Counted from the stretch's first letter, positions 1 to 8,394 are shown. The stretch: DNA of 46,468 nucleotides from Alphaproteobacteria bacterium MarineAlpha6_Bin4 (GCA_002937775.1 PTKO01000004.1:1-46468), one strand, 5' to 3'. Made by a program: numbers and translations. Notes: generated from the letters alone by a model not told the origin.

Positions 1-748
1 ACTTAATTTTATTTTTTATTGAATTTTGTAGTGGAATTTTTTTTATAAATCTTGTTCCATTAAAAATTATTTTATTTTTTTTATAAAAAATAATTTGCTT
101 ATTAAAATTTAAAATTTTAGTTTTTTTATTAATTAATATAACGTTTGCACTATAGCTGGATCCTTTTACAAGAGGTTGAGCAATAAAATTTTTGTTATTA
201 TTTAAAAAATTTGATAGTTTTTTTTTATCATCAAAAATATAATTTTTTTCACATCCAGCACCATCATCGGGCTTAACTACCCATTTTTCGTAAATATCAT
301 AATTAATTTTATTTTTTGAGCAAAATGTTTTTAATGTGGGTATAGAATTTTTTTTGAAAAATTTATAAGTTTCATATTTGCTAGTAGTTTTTTTTATCGC
401 GCTTATTTTGTTAGATATAACTTTTTTTGAATTATTTAATTTAATTAGTTTAATTAAACTTTTTTCAGTTTCAGGAGCTATAGGAAAAAAAAAATCTGAT
501 TTTTTTATAAGCTCTTTCCATTTATTTACAGAATTTTTTTTTATAAAAAAACATTTAGTATTTTTATAATCTTTAAATTTTTTAAATCTTGAGTCCCAAG
601 TATATATTATTTTCGTATTTGGTATTTTGTTGAAATCATTTAATAAAGATTTTAAAATTAAAGTTGCTTGTTGAAATAATTTTTTTGGAATTTTTTTTTT
701 TATATAACCGCCACCTGTAACATATTCGCATATAAATAATATTTTCAT
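1..748 (-). CDS. ATP-grasp ligase, probably methanofuran-type tyramine-glutamate ligase (MfnD-like), 3' end outside window
   Basis: The frame is open from an ATG at 748 to the window edge, giving the first 249 residues; the C-terminus is missing. It opens with EYVTGGG at residues 8-14, which I associate with the ATP-grasp family that contains archaeal MfnD (tyramine-glutamate ligase of methanofuran synthesis) and a homologue in methylotroph H4MPT clusters. A second ATP-grasp signature, KWVVKPDDGAG, lies in the middle of the protein. No signal peptide is visible, so it should be cytoplasmic. Its likely job is adding glutamate to the methylofuran carrier used by the Fhc complex encoded at 7156-11737. 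Its start codon is one base from that of the divergent HisA-like gene. The family is well supported; the exact substrate is inferred from context. Confidence 0.72.
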   Translation of the reverse strand, partial: MKILFICEYVTGGGYIKKKIPKKLFQQATLILKSLLNDFNKIPNTKIIYTWDSRFKKFKDYKNTKCFFIKKNSVNKWKELIKKSDFFFPIAPETEKSLIKLIKLNNSKKVISNKISAIKKTTSKYETYKFFKKNSIPTLKTFCSKNKINYDIYEKWVVKPDDGAGCEKNYIFDDKKKLSNFLNNNKNFIAQPLVKGSSYSANVILINKKTKILNFNKQIIFYKKNKIIFNGTRFIKKIPLQNSIKNKIK

Positions 749-749
749 T

Positions 750-1433
750 ATGGAATTAATACCTGCAATTGATGTACTAAATAATATTGTAGTAAAGGCA
801 TTTTTAGGTAAAAGAAAAAAATATAAACCAATTAAGTCTAAATTAATAAATTCTTCTAATCTAGAAAAAATAATATACAGACTACTTAAAGAATACAAAT
901 TTAAGGTAATTTATATTGCAGATTTAAATGCTATAATGGGGAAAAAGAATAATTTTATAATTATTAAAAAAGTTATTAAGAAGTTTCCAAATATTGAGTT
1001 TTGGGTTGATTGCGGGGTAAGAACTTTTTTGGACATTAAGCAATATGAAAATTTACCATTAAAAATAATCATAGGTTCAGAAACTTTAAGAAACACTAAA
1101 GAGCTAAAAAAAATAAATAAATATAAAAGAAATGAAATAATATTATCCTTAGATTTTAAAGATAACAATTTGCTAGGCCCATTAAATCTATTAAAAAATC
1201 AAAAACTTTGGCCAAAAAAAGTAATTTTTATGTTGATTGATTCAATTGGAACAAAAAAAATATCAGATTTAAAAAAATTAAAAAAATTTTTTTTAACCAA
1301 AAAAAAAGACTTTTATTTAGCAGGAGGGGTATCAAACAATAAAGATATTAATTTCTTAAAAAAAAATGGTTTCAAAGGAACTGTGTTATCAACTGCAATA
1401 CACGAGAAAAAAATTAATTATAAAAATTTGTAA
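750..1433 (+). CDS. HisA-like TIM-barrel protein of the H4MPT/methanofuran gene neighbourhood
   Basis: This 227-residue protein starts PAID at residues 5-8, like HisA/HisF, and keeps Asp8, a second Asp in SLDFKDN (Asp135) and a late LAGGVSN phosphate-binding loop. That is the half-barrel symmetry of the histidine isomerases. It is too divergent, and in the wrong context, to be the histidine biosynthetic HisA. A HisA/HisF-related protein recurs beside H4MPT genes in methanogens and methylotrophs, so a role in making the C1 carrier is the best inference; the reaction is unknown to me. The ATG at 750 gives a normal HisA-type N-terminus. It ends against a strong terminator that separates it from the convergent fae gene. 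Confidence 0.7.
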   Translation: MELIPAIDVLNNIVVKAFLGKRKKYKPIKSKLINSSNLEKIIYRLLKEYKFKVIYIADLNAIMGKKNNFIIIKKVIKKFPNIEFWVDCGVRTFLDIKQYENLPLKIIIGSETLRNTKELKKINKYKRNEIILSLDFKDNNLLGPLNLLKNQKLWPKKVIFMLIDSIGTKKISDLKKLKKFFLTKKKDFYLAGGVSNNKDINFLKKNGFKGTVLSTAIHEKKINYKNL

Positions 1434-1440
1434 AAAAAAA

Positions 1441-1467
1441 AGCGAGTTAAACAACTCGCTTTTTTTT
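1441..1467. terminator. Bidirectional intrinsic terminator between the HisA-like gene and fae
   Basis: A perfect 8-bp stem (AGCGAGTT / AACTCGCT) encloses an AAAC loop. It is followed by seven T on the plus strand and preceded by a long A run, so it can act in both directions. It lies 7 bases after the HisA-like stop codon and 21 bases beyond the fae stop codon. This is the clearest terminator in the window. Confidence 0.9.
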
Positions 1468-1487
1468 AATATATATATGAAAAAGTA

Positions 1488-2003
1488 TTAAACTTTTACG
1501 TTTCCAAAAGGGTGTTCAGCTGATGCTTTTTGTGAAACAACATCTTTAGCTTTAGGTTCTCCCTTAATAGCTCTTTCAATAGATTCTTTAACAGCTTGAT
1601 AGTTGTAATCGTATATTTTTTGATCACTTTTTGCATCCCAGTGAATAAATACACCAACTGATACAAAAACATCATCAGCTTCTCCAGATGGAATTGTTCC
1701 ATCTTCAACAGAGTCAGCAACAGCTCTTGCCACTGCAGCCTGTGCAGGACCAAACATTTGTACAGCTTGTTTAGCACCTTTAATGGTAACTTTATTAAAC
1801 ATAACTGTATTTGGTTTACATGGAAGATTTGGTGCAACAACTGCAAGTAAAGATGTAAAACCATCTTTATTATTTGTTAATGTATTACAAAAAGCAGCTT
1901 CTGCAGCGCTTCCTCTTGGTCCAATAAGTAAATCAATGTGTGCGACTTCATTACCGTCACCAACAAGAGATTCTCCTACAAGTACTTTATTAATTTTAGC
2001 CAT
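1488..2003 (-). CDS. fae: Formaldehyde-activating enzyme
   Basis: Fae condenses formaldehyde with tetrahydromethanopterin to methylene-H4MPT, the entry step of the cytoplasmic C1 pathway. The 171-residue protein is nearly collinear with Methylobacterium Fae: [18 protein letters not shown] at 15-32 with the conserved His22, then [32 protein letters not shown] and [10 protein letters not shown] start it at 2003 (MAKINK), because that matches the family and follows AGGAGGG at 2007-2013; an in-frame codon 36 bases upstream adds residues that do not fit. It is the last gene of the minus-strand H4MPT run, separated by 95 bases from the gene upstream, so it may have its own promoter, though I see no strong consensus one. 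The Shine-Dalgarno is unusually strong for this window and fits high expression. Confidence 0.97.
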   Translation of the reverse strand: MAKINKVLVGESLVGDGNEVAHIDLLIGPRGSAAEAAFCNTLTNNKDGFTSLLAVVAPNLPCKPNTVMFNKVTIKGAKQAVQMFGPAQAAVARAVADSVEDGTIPSGEADDVFVSVGVFIHWDAKSDQKIYDYNYQAVKESIERAIKGEPKAKDVVSQKASAEHPFGNVKV

Positions 2004-2006
2004 TAT

Positions 2007-2013
2007 CCCTCCT
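2007..2013 (-). promoter_or_regulatory. Strong ribosome binding site of fae
   Basis: AGGAGGG is read on the minus strand and ends three bases before the fae ATG at 2003. It decides between the two in-frame starts. Most other genes in the window have no visible Shine-Dalgarno sequence. Confidence 0.8.
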
Positions 2014-2098
2014 AAATTAAATAACCTTTTAAAAAACATGACACAGTGATTAAAAACTACATGGTAATGATATTTTGGTAATTTATCTAGGATTTTTT

Positions 2099-2965
2099 TT
2101 ATTGTTTTTTTGTCACTAGTTCTAATAACAGAGTAGCAACTGTTAAATCAGCCGTTGTACCTGGATTAATTTCATTATTTTTAAGCATTTTATCAAAGAA
2201 AAGTAACTTTTTTTCTATTATTTTCATATTTTCATAATTTTTTAGAATATTATAGTATTTTTTTGCCTGTTTTTTGACATTTATGGCAATTTTTATACCA
2301 TTTTTTCTAATTATGTGAGAGTCATTAAATTTTTTTAAAAAAGTTAAATACACTCCTGTAAGAGCCCAATTTACTTTACCCCATTTTTTATAAAATTTAT
2401 CATATGCTGGAATTCCTACCTCAAGAATATCTTTAAAACCACTACAATATTGTTTGGCTATCAAATCTTTTTTTTTTGAATATTCCATAGCTTTATAAAG
2501 ACTTATTCTTGGTAATTTATTAACATCATACTTTTTTGAAAACCCAAGACCACCAGGAGTCGCAATAGATATTGCTTTAAATATGTCATAAGAATTTTTT
2601 GTATTTTGTTTTATTAAAAGTGATTTAATTTTTTTTAATAATTTTTTTTTAGTTAATATTCCTTCCTTTTCAACAACTGTTATAATTGGAGATAACATTA
2701 AAATTATTCCTAAATTTGTATTTTTTCTTATTTTTTTTTTGGTTTCTATAACTGAGTTCAAAATTTTTTTTCCTAAATTATATTTATTATTTGTTAAATA
2801 ATTAGAAATTATCTCTCCTGATTTTATAAAATCTTTTACATTCATACCATGACCAGCAGAATACTTATGCACATTTCCTGGCTTTAATGAATTCATCTCA
2901 TTATTACAAACAAATCTAATTTGTTTTTTTAACATTTTTTTGATTTTTAAATTTTTAGTTTTCAT
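2099..2965 (-). CDS. Triphosphoribosyl-dephospho-CoA synthase-like (CitG/MdcB family) protein of the H4MPT cluster
   Basis: The 288-residue protein has the CitG/MdcB pattern: [20 protein letters not shown] near residues 22-41, TPGGLG in the middle and [14 protein letters not shown] at the C-terminus. True CitG makes the prosthetic-group precursor of citrate lyase, but no citrate or malonate lyase genes are here. In Methylobacterium extorquens a gene of this family (orf7, as I recall) sits between the ATP-grasp gene and fae and is needed for growth on C1 compounds. The same position here supports a role in H4MPT or methylofuran synthesis, probably a phosphoribosyl or nucleotidyl transfer step. 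It overlaps the upstream ATP-grasp gene by ATGA. The family is sure; the function is inferred. Confidence 0.8.
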   Translation of the reverse strand: MKTKNLKIKKMLKKQIRFVCNNEMNSLKPGNVHKYSAGHGMNVKDFIKSGEIISNYLTNNKYNLGKKILNSVIETKKKIRKNTNLGIILMLSPIITVVEKEGILTKKKLLKKIKSLLIKQNTKNSYDIFKAISIATPGGLGFSKKYDVNKLPRISLYKAMEYSKKKDLIAKQYCSGFKDILEVGIPAYDKFYKKWGKVNWALTGVYLTFLKKFNDSHIIRKNGIKIAINVKKQAKKYYNILKNYENMKIIEKKLLFFDKMLKNNEINPGTTADLTVATLLLELVTKKQ

Positions 2966-3858
2966 TTTATTTTTGTTAAAAATTCTTTAACCAAAATAGA
3001 AGCAATATTTTTTTTGGTTAATTTTTGCAAAGTTTTCCAAGCAGGGACGCTATTTATTTCTATAACCTTAAAATTGCCATTTATATCTTTTATGATATCA
3101 ATTCCAGCATAACTAGCATTCACTAACTTTGATGCTCTAATTGAAATTTTTTTAATTTCTTTATTAATTCGAAAACTAAGTGGTTTTGCACCTTGCCCAA
3201 TATTTGTTATTTTTTTTTTATTTTCTCTAATCATTGAAGCAATAATTTTTTTATTGCAAACTAATATTCTAAAATCTTGCCACGTATCTTTTGACTTAAT
3301 CTTTTTATTTTCAAATTTTTGTAAGTAAAATACTTTTTCTTTATTTAATTTTAATTTTTTATTTTTAATCACTTTTATACCTTTTCCTTGTGATCCGAAT
3401 AAAGGCTTCCATATAGCATAATTTTTTTCTTTATTTAATTTTTTTAAAATATTTTTAGCAATTTTTATTTTTTCTGGCACCCATGTATCAGGAGTATTTA
3501 TTTTTTTATGACTTAATAGAAAAGTTGTCATAGATTTATCTGTTGATTTTTCAATACAATTTATATCGTTAAATAATACAACTCTTAGTTTTTTTAATGC
3601 ATGAAGTATAGTTAACCTTCTTGTAATTTGTTGAAAGGTACCTTTACCAATAGTTCTTATTATGCACCCATCTGGTAAATTATTTTTGTACCCAGGAATA
3701 AAAATATTTTTTTTTCTTTTTGTATCTATAAAACAATCGTCAAGCGAAAGACATGAAACATTACAATTTAACTTTTTTAATTCTTTTTTTAGCTGATTAC
3801 TATGCCAATCATGTGAATCTGAAAAAATAATTACATTTTTATTTTTTTTCATATCCAA
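2962..3858 (-). CDS. RimK/MptN-like ATP-grasp ligase of the H4MPT cluster
   Basis: This 298-residue protein has the ATP-grasp fold order: an N-terminal pre-ATP region, IWKPLFGSQGKGIKVI near residues 145-165, a DFRILVCNKKIIASMIR strand pair, and the metal-binding end DINGNFKVIEINSVPAW. This resembles RimK and archaeal MptN/CofE-type glutamate ligases. A homologue (orf5) lies directly after mch in Methylobacterium, the same order as here, and has been linked to H4MPT function. It probably attaches an amino acid or glutamate to the pterin or furan cofactor. It overlaps the end of mch by 20 bases, so an in-frame ATG at 3852 is also possible, and it overlaps the next gene by 4 bases, which implies translational coupling. 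Confidence 0.8.
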   Translation of the reverse strand: MDMKKNKNVIIFSDSHDWHSNQLKKELKKLNCNVSCLSLDDCFIDTKRKKNIFIPGYKNNLPDGCIIRTIGKGTFQQITRRLTILHALKKLRVVLFNDINCIEKSTDKSMTTFLLSHKKINTPDTWVPEKIKIAKNILKKLNKEKNYAIWKPLFGSQGKGIKVIKNKKLKLNKEKVFYLQKFENKKIKSKDTWQDFRILVCNKKIIASMIRENKKKITNIGQGAKPLSFRINKEIKKISIRASKLVNASYAGIDIIKDINGNFKVIEINSVPAWKTLQKLTKKNIASILVKEFLTKIK

Positions 3859-4804
3859 AAGATTTATCCAAAAGATTATTATTTAGCTCTCCTTCTGTAA
3901 AAATCTTTCCCGTTTCAAGAGAGATTACAGTTACTTTTCCTGGACTAAATAAATTTGGGTCTATAGCATAAAAGTCTCCTTTATAATTTTTAAAAATTTC
4001 CGCAAAAGGCTTTCCGTAATCTTTAGATGATGTACTTGGGAGATTTTTAGCCAAATTAATTATTTGTTCTTCTGTACCTTTAACTTTTAATTCTACATTA
4101 CCACCATAAAGTATGGCATCGTTAGTTCGACCCATGGATGTAATAAAATCGCTTGATATTGGGGGTATTGGAGCAGTTCCTGAAACTTCAACAACATTTT
4201 TAAGAGGAAAATTTAGAGTGTGTAATTTATGTAAACCTACTTCACTTACTCTTGATACAACTTGAATTACTCCAGAAATACTTTGTGTTGGTGTTAAGAT
4301 TAAAAAAATATTTTTTGAATTAGTTTTGCAGTCATTTGATATTTTTTCTATTATTTCTTTAGGAGGTATTTTATCTACTTCCATTACTAAATAAACAAAT
4401 TCAAAATTATCTTTATATTTTAATTCATTAAACAAATCCTCTCTTCTTGCAATAGCTCTTCCTGGACCAGAAGCTAAAGCATAAAATTTTTCGTAGGATA
4501 AATTCCATCCAGCATACTGACTACCTAAACACGATATAACGGGTTCTTTACTTTTTACCTTTGTTTCTAATGGCCAATGAGGAAAGGTACTAGTTTTTTC
4601 TAATTTTATTGATCCTAGACCTCCCATACAAATCTCTGCTATCAATTTTCCAGCTTCTTGGCTTCCTTTAGTTTCTAAACCAGCATCGATAATTGTGCAA
4701 TCTAGCGGACCTTTTTTTATTAAAACATTTAATTCTTTTGAATTATTAATTAATTTATCAACTAACCCTTTTGCAAGATTTGAAACACTTAAATTTGGAT
4801 TCAT
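3839..4804 (-). CDS. mch: Methenyltetrahydromethanopterin cyclohydrolase
   Basis: Mch hydrolyses methenyl-H4MPT to 5-formyl-H4MPT, the third step of the pathway and the link between MtdB and Fhc. The 321-residue length is typical. Family signatures are visible: GLETKGSQEAGKLIAEICMGG near residues 43-63, CLGSQYAGWNLS, ALASGPGRAIARRED, and a late SGTAPIPPISSDFITSMGRTNDAILYGG stretch seen in bacterial and archaeal Mch. It is cytoplasmic, with no signal peptide. It follows mtdB by 14 bases and overlaps the ATP-grasp gene, so the three are surely co-transcribed. Confidence 0.97.
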   Translation of the reverse strand: MNPNLSVSNLAKGLVDKLINNSKELNVLIKKGPLDCTIIDAGLETKGSQEAGKLIAEICMGGLGSIKLEKTSTFPHWPLETKVKSKEPVISCLGSQYAGWNLSYEKFYALASGPGRAIARREDLFNELKYKDNFEFVYLVMEVDKIPPKEIIEKISNDCKTNSKNIFLILTPTQSISGVIQVVSRVSEVGLHKLHTLNFPLKNVVEVSGTAPIPPISSDFITSMGRTNDAILYGGNVELKVKGTEEQIINLAKNLPSTSSKDYGKPFAEIFKNYKGDFYAIDPNLFSPGKVTVISLETGKIFTEGELNNNLLDKSFGYEKK

Positions 4805-4818
4805 AATAATTATAAAAA

Positions 4819-5727
4819 TTATTTTTTAATTTCTAGGGCGATTTTATATGCTTCTCTAAAGTCTAAAAATACTGGTTTATCAGAGCTACACATTAATTTT
4901 AATAATTTATGCTGAACTTGAGCTTTAATTTGGCCTACAGCTAAAGCCCCAATTCCTGAAACATTTGTATTTTTAATTTTTTCCCCATTTGAATTAACTT
5001 CCAAACCTTCAATTCCAGGAGGAGGCACTGCGTTAACATCAGAAACAACTTTTAAATTTTTTGCTTCTTTAAAATGTTTTAACAATAAAGCTTCTTTTCC
5101 TGCAGCTGCAGCACATAGGATAACATCAGCATCTAAAGACATTTTTGTTTTTTCCTCATCAGTAATTCCCATAATAGCTTCAAGTTCTACATTATATTTT
5201 TCTTTATATTCAGTAACTCTTTTATTAATTGGGTCGACTGCCCCATCTCTATGTATAATCATACCAACTTTTGCACCTTCTTGAGCGGCAATAACTGCGC
5301 ATGCTCCACCAACAATTCCCTTAGCTCCAACTATTTGTACTTTTTTATTTTTAAGATCAGTTTTAAATTCACTCGCTAAAGTATTCTTTACACAAGCTAT
5401 CATTGCTGCTGCGGTTGTAAATGATCCTGCAGGATCTGCGAAAACAGAGATTTCAAAAGGTGGGACCATAGCTTTTTTAGCTTTTTCTAACATCTCAATT
5501 GCTTCTTCTGCATCTTCACCAGCAATAAAAAGCCCAGTTTTTTTACAATCATTTGGGTGTCTTGAAAAAATAATGTCCTGAACCAAATCACTAACATCAT
5601 CCATTGTTATGTTTGTGTAGGTAGCTACATTGTCAAATCCTGAATCATAAGCCATATTTATATCAAAAGGGCTAACAATCTTACTAGGACTCATTGCATG
5701 TAAAATAAATGGTTTTTCTTTTGTCAT
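4819..5727 (-). CDS. mtdB: NAD(P)-dependent methylene-tetrahydromethanopterin dehydrogenase
   Basis: MtdB oxidises methylene-H4MPT to methenyl-H4MPT with NAD(P)+. The 302-residue protein has the MtdA/MtdB N-terminus (FILHAMSPSKIVSPFDINMAYDSGFD), a Rossmann loop VQIVGAKGIVGGACAVIAAQEGAKVG near residues 130-155, and DVNAVPPPGIEGLE late. The order mtdB-mch and the absence of a serine-cycle neighbour here favour MtdB over the H4F-active MtdA, but sequence alone cannot exclude MtdA-like cofactor use. Its ATG overlaps the stop codon of mptG (TAATG), so translation is coupled. Confidence 0.95.
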   Translation of the reverse strand: MTKEKPFILHAMSPSKIVSPFDINMAYDSGFDNVATYTNITMDDVSDLVQDIIFSRHPNDCKKTGLFIAGEDAEEAIEMLEKAKKAMVPPFEISVFADPAGSFTTAAAMIACVKNTLASEFKTDLKNKKVQIVGAKGIVGGACAVIAAQEGAKVGMIIHRDGAVDPINKRVTEYKEKYNVELEAIMGITDEEKTKMSLDADVILCAAAAGKEALLLKHFKEAKNLKVVSDVNAVPPPGIEGLEVNSNGEKIKNTNVSGIGALAVGQIKAQVQHKLLKLMCSSDKPVFLDFREAYKIALEIKK

Positions 5728-6671
5728 TATTTAAATTGAATATCAGCTCCGCTATTTTTAACCGAGCATATTATAAATTCTAAATTTTTACAACTCGAAA
5801 ATCTTTTAATTAGTTTTTTTTGCATTTGTTTTGCTTTTTCTATGTTGGGAAAAAAAGCAAAACCACTTGGGCCCCAAGAAGTTTGGCCATATCCTTTTAC
5901 ATTTTTTTTCTTTAAAAATTTTAGGACATTTCCTACTGAAATACTTGAAAATTTACCTCCTTGAAATGATTTAAATTTTTTACTCATTTCATTTTGTAAT
6001 TTAGTAATTGCTTTACTAAAATTATCAAAATTATTTTCAATTATTGAAGGATATATTTCTAATAAAACTAAGCTAGCCAAATTAATATTATTTTTTTTTA
6101 AACTTTTAAGTTTTTTAAAAGCTTCCATTTCATTTTTACCATGTAAGCCTTGATCATTATCTTTTACTAAAATTATTTTCCATTCTTCTGGAAAAAAAAC
6201 TTTATCAATATTTGAATAAAACTTGTTACTTATTTTTAAATCAATCAAAAAACCTCCATGTTTAAAATTAATTAATCCTACATTTGATCTTGAACTTCTA
6301 TTTAGTATTTTTGCAATTTCTTCTATATTTAAATTAATATTGTTTAAATTAGAAATAGCAGTTCCAATAGATAACGCTAATTGCGTTCCCGAGCCTAACC
6401 CTATATGTTGCGGAGAAGATTTTTCTATATTAATAGAAAAATTAGATTTGATTTTATTTTTTTTACAAAATTTTGTTAAAAAAAACTGAGCTTTATTTGA
6501 CACTTTACTCTTAAGTTTCATTTTAGTATTTTTTTTAATAATTATTTTTGTATGAAATTTATCTATACTCAGACCAATTCCTCCAAATTTTGAATGACAA
6601 CTATTGTTTAGTTCTATGAAACCAAAATGTAATCTCGAAGGAGTTATTATTTGTATAGTATTTTTTAACAT
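5727..6671 (-). CDS. mptG: Beta-ribofuranosylaminobenzene 5'-phosphate synthase (GHMP-kinase fold)
   Basis: The enzyme joins p-aminobenzoate and phosphoribosyl pyrophosphate in the first committed step of H4MPT synthesis. The 314-residue protein opens with ITPSRLHFGFIELN, then SSPQHIGLGSGTQLALSIG near residues 89-108, the glycine-rich GHMP loop in the form typical of this synthase, and a C-terminal GQTSWGPSGFAFF segment. It heads the minus-strand operon with mtdB and mch. The 89-base gap to the divergent gene at 6761 must hold its promoter. Its presence means the cell makes its own H4MPT rather than acquiring it. Confidence 0.93.
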   Translation of the reverse strand: MLKNTIQIITPSRLHFGFIELNNSCHSKFGGIGLSIDKFHTKIIIKKNTKMKLKSKVSNKAQFFLTKFCKKNKIKSNFSINIEKSSPQHIGLGSGTQLALSIGTAISNLNNINLNIEEIAKILNRSSRSNVGLINFKHGGFLIDLKISNKFYSNIDKVFFPEEWKIILVKDNDQGLHGKNEMEAFKKLKSLKKNNINLASLVLLEIYPSIIENNFDNFSKAITKLQNEMSKKFKSFQGGKFSSISVGNVLKFLKKKNVKGYGQTSWGPSGFAFFPNIEKAKQMQKKLIKRFSSCKNLEFIICSVKNSGADIQFK

Positions 6672-6760
6672 TTAACTTTCAATTTATTTCGTTAAACTTT
6701 TTAACTAAAATATCATAAGTATATTTTTATATTTTAATAACAAATTTATTAGGAAAAATA

Positions 6761-7138
6761 ATGAGTAAAGATGATAAAGTTTATAGCGAAGCAGAGATAA
6801 AGGAAATATTAAAAAAAGATTTACCATTATGGGTATTTGAAGGAAATTGGATTAAAAGAAAATATAAAACCCAGAATTGGAAGTCAACTTTAATGGTCAT
6901 AAATACAGTTGGGCACTTAGCAGAGGCTGCTTGGCATCATCCTGATATTACAGCATCTTACGCTTGGGTTGAAGTTCGTTTAACTAATCATGCAGCAAAA
7001 GGAGTTACAGATAAAGATTTTGAACTTGCAAAAAAAATAGAAGATACTATTCAGTGGGATCCATCTAAAGATAAAGGTTCTTTAGAGGGAACACCAAAAG
7101 AAGACCAAAGATTTTCGTATATAAAATACGATAAATAA
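6761..7138 (+). CDS. 4a-hydroxytetrahydrobiopterin dehydratase-like protein (PCD/DCoH family)
   Basis: This 125-residue protein has the PCD active-site arrangement: AEAAWHHPDI with His59-His60 and, later, VRLTNHAAKGVTDKDFELAKKIE with the third His and Asp. PCD normally recycles the oxidised pterin of phenylalanine hydroxylase, which is not encoded here. Leading the fhc operon 17 bases before fhcB, a role on methanopterin (synthesis or repair) is more likely than amino acid hydroxylation; this is inference. The C-terminus extends about 20 residues beyond the usual fold. AGGA lies 6 bases before the ATG. It should be cytoplasmic. Confidence 0.88.
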   Translation: MSKDDKVYSEAEIKEILKKDLPLWVFEGNWIKRKYKTQNWKSTLMVINTVGHLAEAAWHHPDITASYAWVEVRLTNHAAKGVTDKDFELAKKIEDTIQWDPSKDKGSLEGTPKEDQRFSYIKYDK

Positions 7139-7155
7139 TTTTTTGTTTTTTTTAT

Positions 7156-8394
7156 ATGAAAAATATTAATTTCACATGCCCGTTTTGTTCTTTACTGTGT
7201 GATGATGTCCAATTAGAAATTAAAAAAAACAGCTTTAAACCTGTAAACTCAGGATGTTCTCTTTTAGTTAGTTCATTAAAAAAAAAGATTAATGACCAAT
7301 TCTCAAGGGTTAATGGCAAAAAAACTAATATTTCTGAAGCAATTACCGAATTATCTTTAATGATAAAAGAAAGTAAATCTACACTATTTACTGGAATGGC
7401 CACTGATATTAAAGGAACAAAAGCAGCACTTAATATTATTGATAAATATAAATGTATTGTTGACCATTTCTCCGGCGACAGTTATTCAAAGAATTTAAAG
7501 AGCATGCAGGAAACTGGAGGTTTTTTTTTAACTTTATCAGAATTAAAAAATAGAGCAGATACTATTATTATATTTCAATCGACAGGAGAAGAACTTCCTA
7601 GATTGTTTGAAAAATATATTTTCCCAAAAAAGACAATAAATAATTTAAAAAAAAGGAAAGTTATTTTTATTGGTACCAAAGTTCCAAAATTTTTTTATAA
7701 AAATAAAAAAATAATTAATTTTGAATTTATAAAATTAGATTCTATTAATTTACTAAATTTTTTATCAAGTATTAGAAATTCTATTAATTTTGAAACGAAA
7801 GAAGCAAAAGATAAAAGAATTTTGTATTTATTAGATATTTTAAAAAAAACAAATTATGGATCTATCTTATGGAATGCCTCGGAGTTTCAAAACGATATTA
7901 GTGATGTAATTATAAATGAAATAAATTTATTAATTCAAGATTTAAACAAATTTACAAGATTTTCTGGTTTATCATTATCAGCGTCTGATCATGTTTTAAC
8001 AGTTAATGAAGTTTTATTATGGCAAACAGGATTTCCAATTAGGACCAGTTTTGCAAATGGTTTTCCTACACATGACACCAATCAATTTTCAACAAAAAAA
8101 TTAATAGATAATAAAGAAATAGATTTGGTTGTATGGATAAATTCTTTTAATGAAAAAAGTATTGTTATTAACAAAAAAATCAAAAATGTTTTAATTGGAA
8201 TTCCATCGCATCCTCAGAAAAATAATGTAGATATTTTTATACCTGTAGGTACACCGGGATTAGATCACAATAGCCATTTGTTAAGAGTGGATAAAGTAGT
8301 TTCAATGCCATTAAAAAAAATCAGAAACATTTCACTACCAAGTGTCGATCAAATTTTGAATAAAGTAAAAGAAGGAGTTACTGATGATAATTAA
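7156..8394 (+). CDS. fhcB: Formyltransferase/hydrolase complex subunit B (formylmethanofuran dehydrogenase B homologue)
   Basis: FhcB is the structural partner of FhcA in the complex that turns formyl-H4MPT into formate via methylofuran. The 412-residue protein starts with CPFCSLLCDD (Cys8, Cys11, Cys15) and a fourth Cys34, the spacing of the N-terminal cluster of molybdopterin oxidoreductases. The region that in archaeal FwdB carries the tungsten/molybdenum Cys ligand (before TLSELKNRAD) reads HFSGDSYSKNLKSMQETGG, with no Cys, so redox activity is probably lost as in Methylobacterium FhcB. The late VGTPGLDHNSHLLRVD segment is a family feature. It overlaps fhcA by 11 bases. Confidence 0.92.
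   Translation: MKNINFTCPFCSLLCDDVQLEIKKNSFKPVNSGCSLLVSSLKKKINDQFSRVNGKKTNISEAITELSLMIKESKSTLFTGMATDIKGTKAALNIIDKYKCIVDHFSGDSYSKNLKSMQETGGFFLTLSELKNRADTIIIFQSTGEELPRLFEKYIFPKKTINNLKKRKVIFIGTKVPKFFYKNKKIINFEFIKLDSINLLNFLSSIRNSINFETKEAKDKRILYLLDILKKTNYGSILWNASEFQNDISDVIINEINLLIQDLNKFTRFSGLSLSASDHVLTVNEVLLWQTGFPIRTSFANGFPTHDTNQFSTKKLIDNKEIDLVVWINSFNEKSIVINKKIKNVLIGIPSHPQKNNVDIFIPVGTPGLDHNSHLLRVDKVVSMPLKKIRNISLPSVDQILNKVKEGVTDDN

Noticed and set aside
378-569. 63-residue plus-strand frame
   Set aside because: It lies wholly inside the minus-strand ATP-grasp gene, which has family motifs; the frame has only low-complexity hydrophobic residues.
1783-2049. 88-residue plus-strand frame over the start of fae
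   Set aside because: Antisense shadow of a highly conserved gene with no family features.
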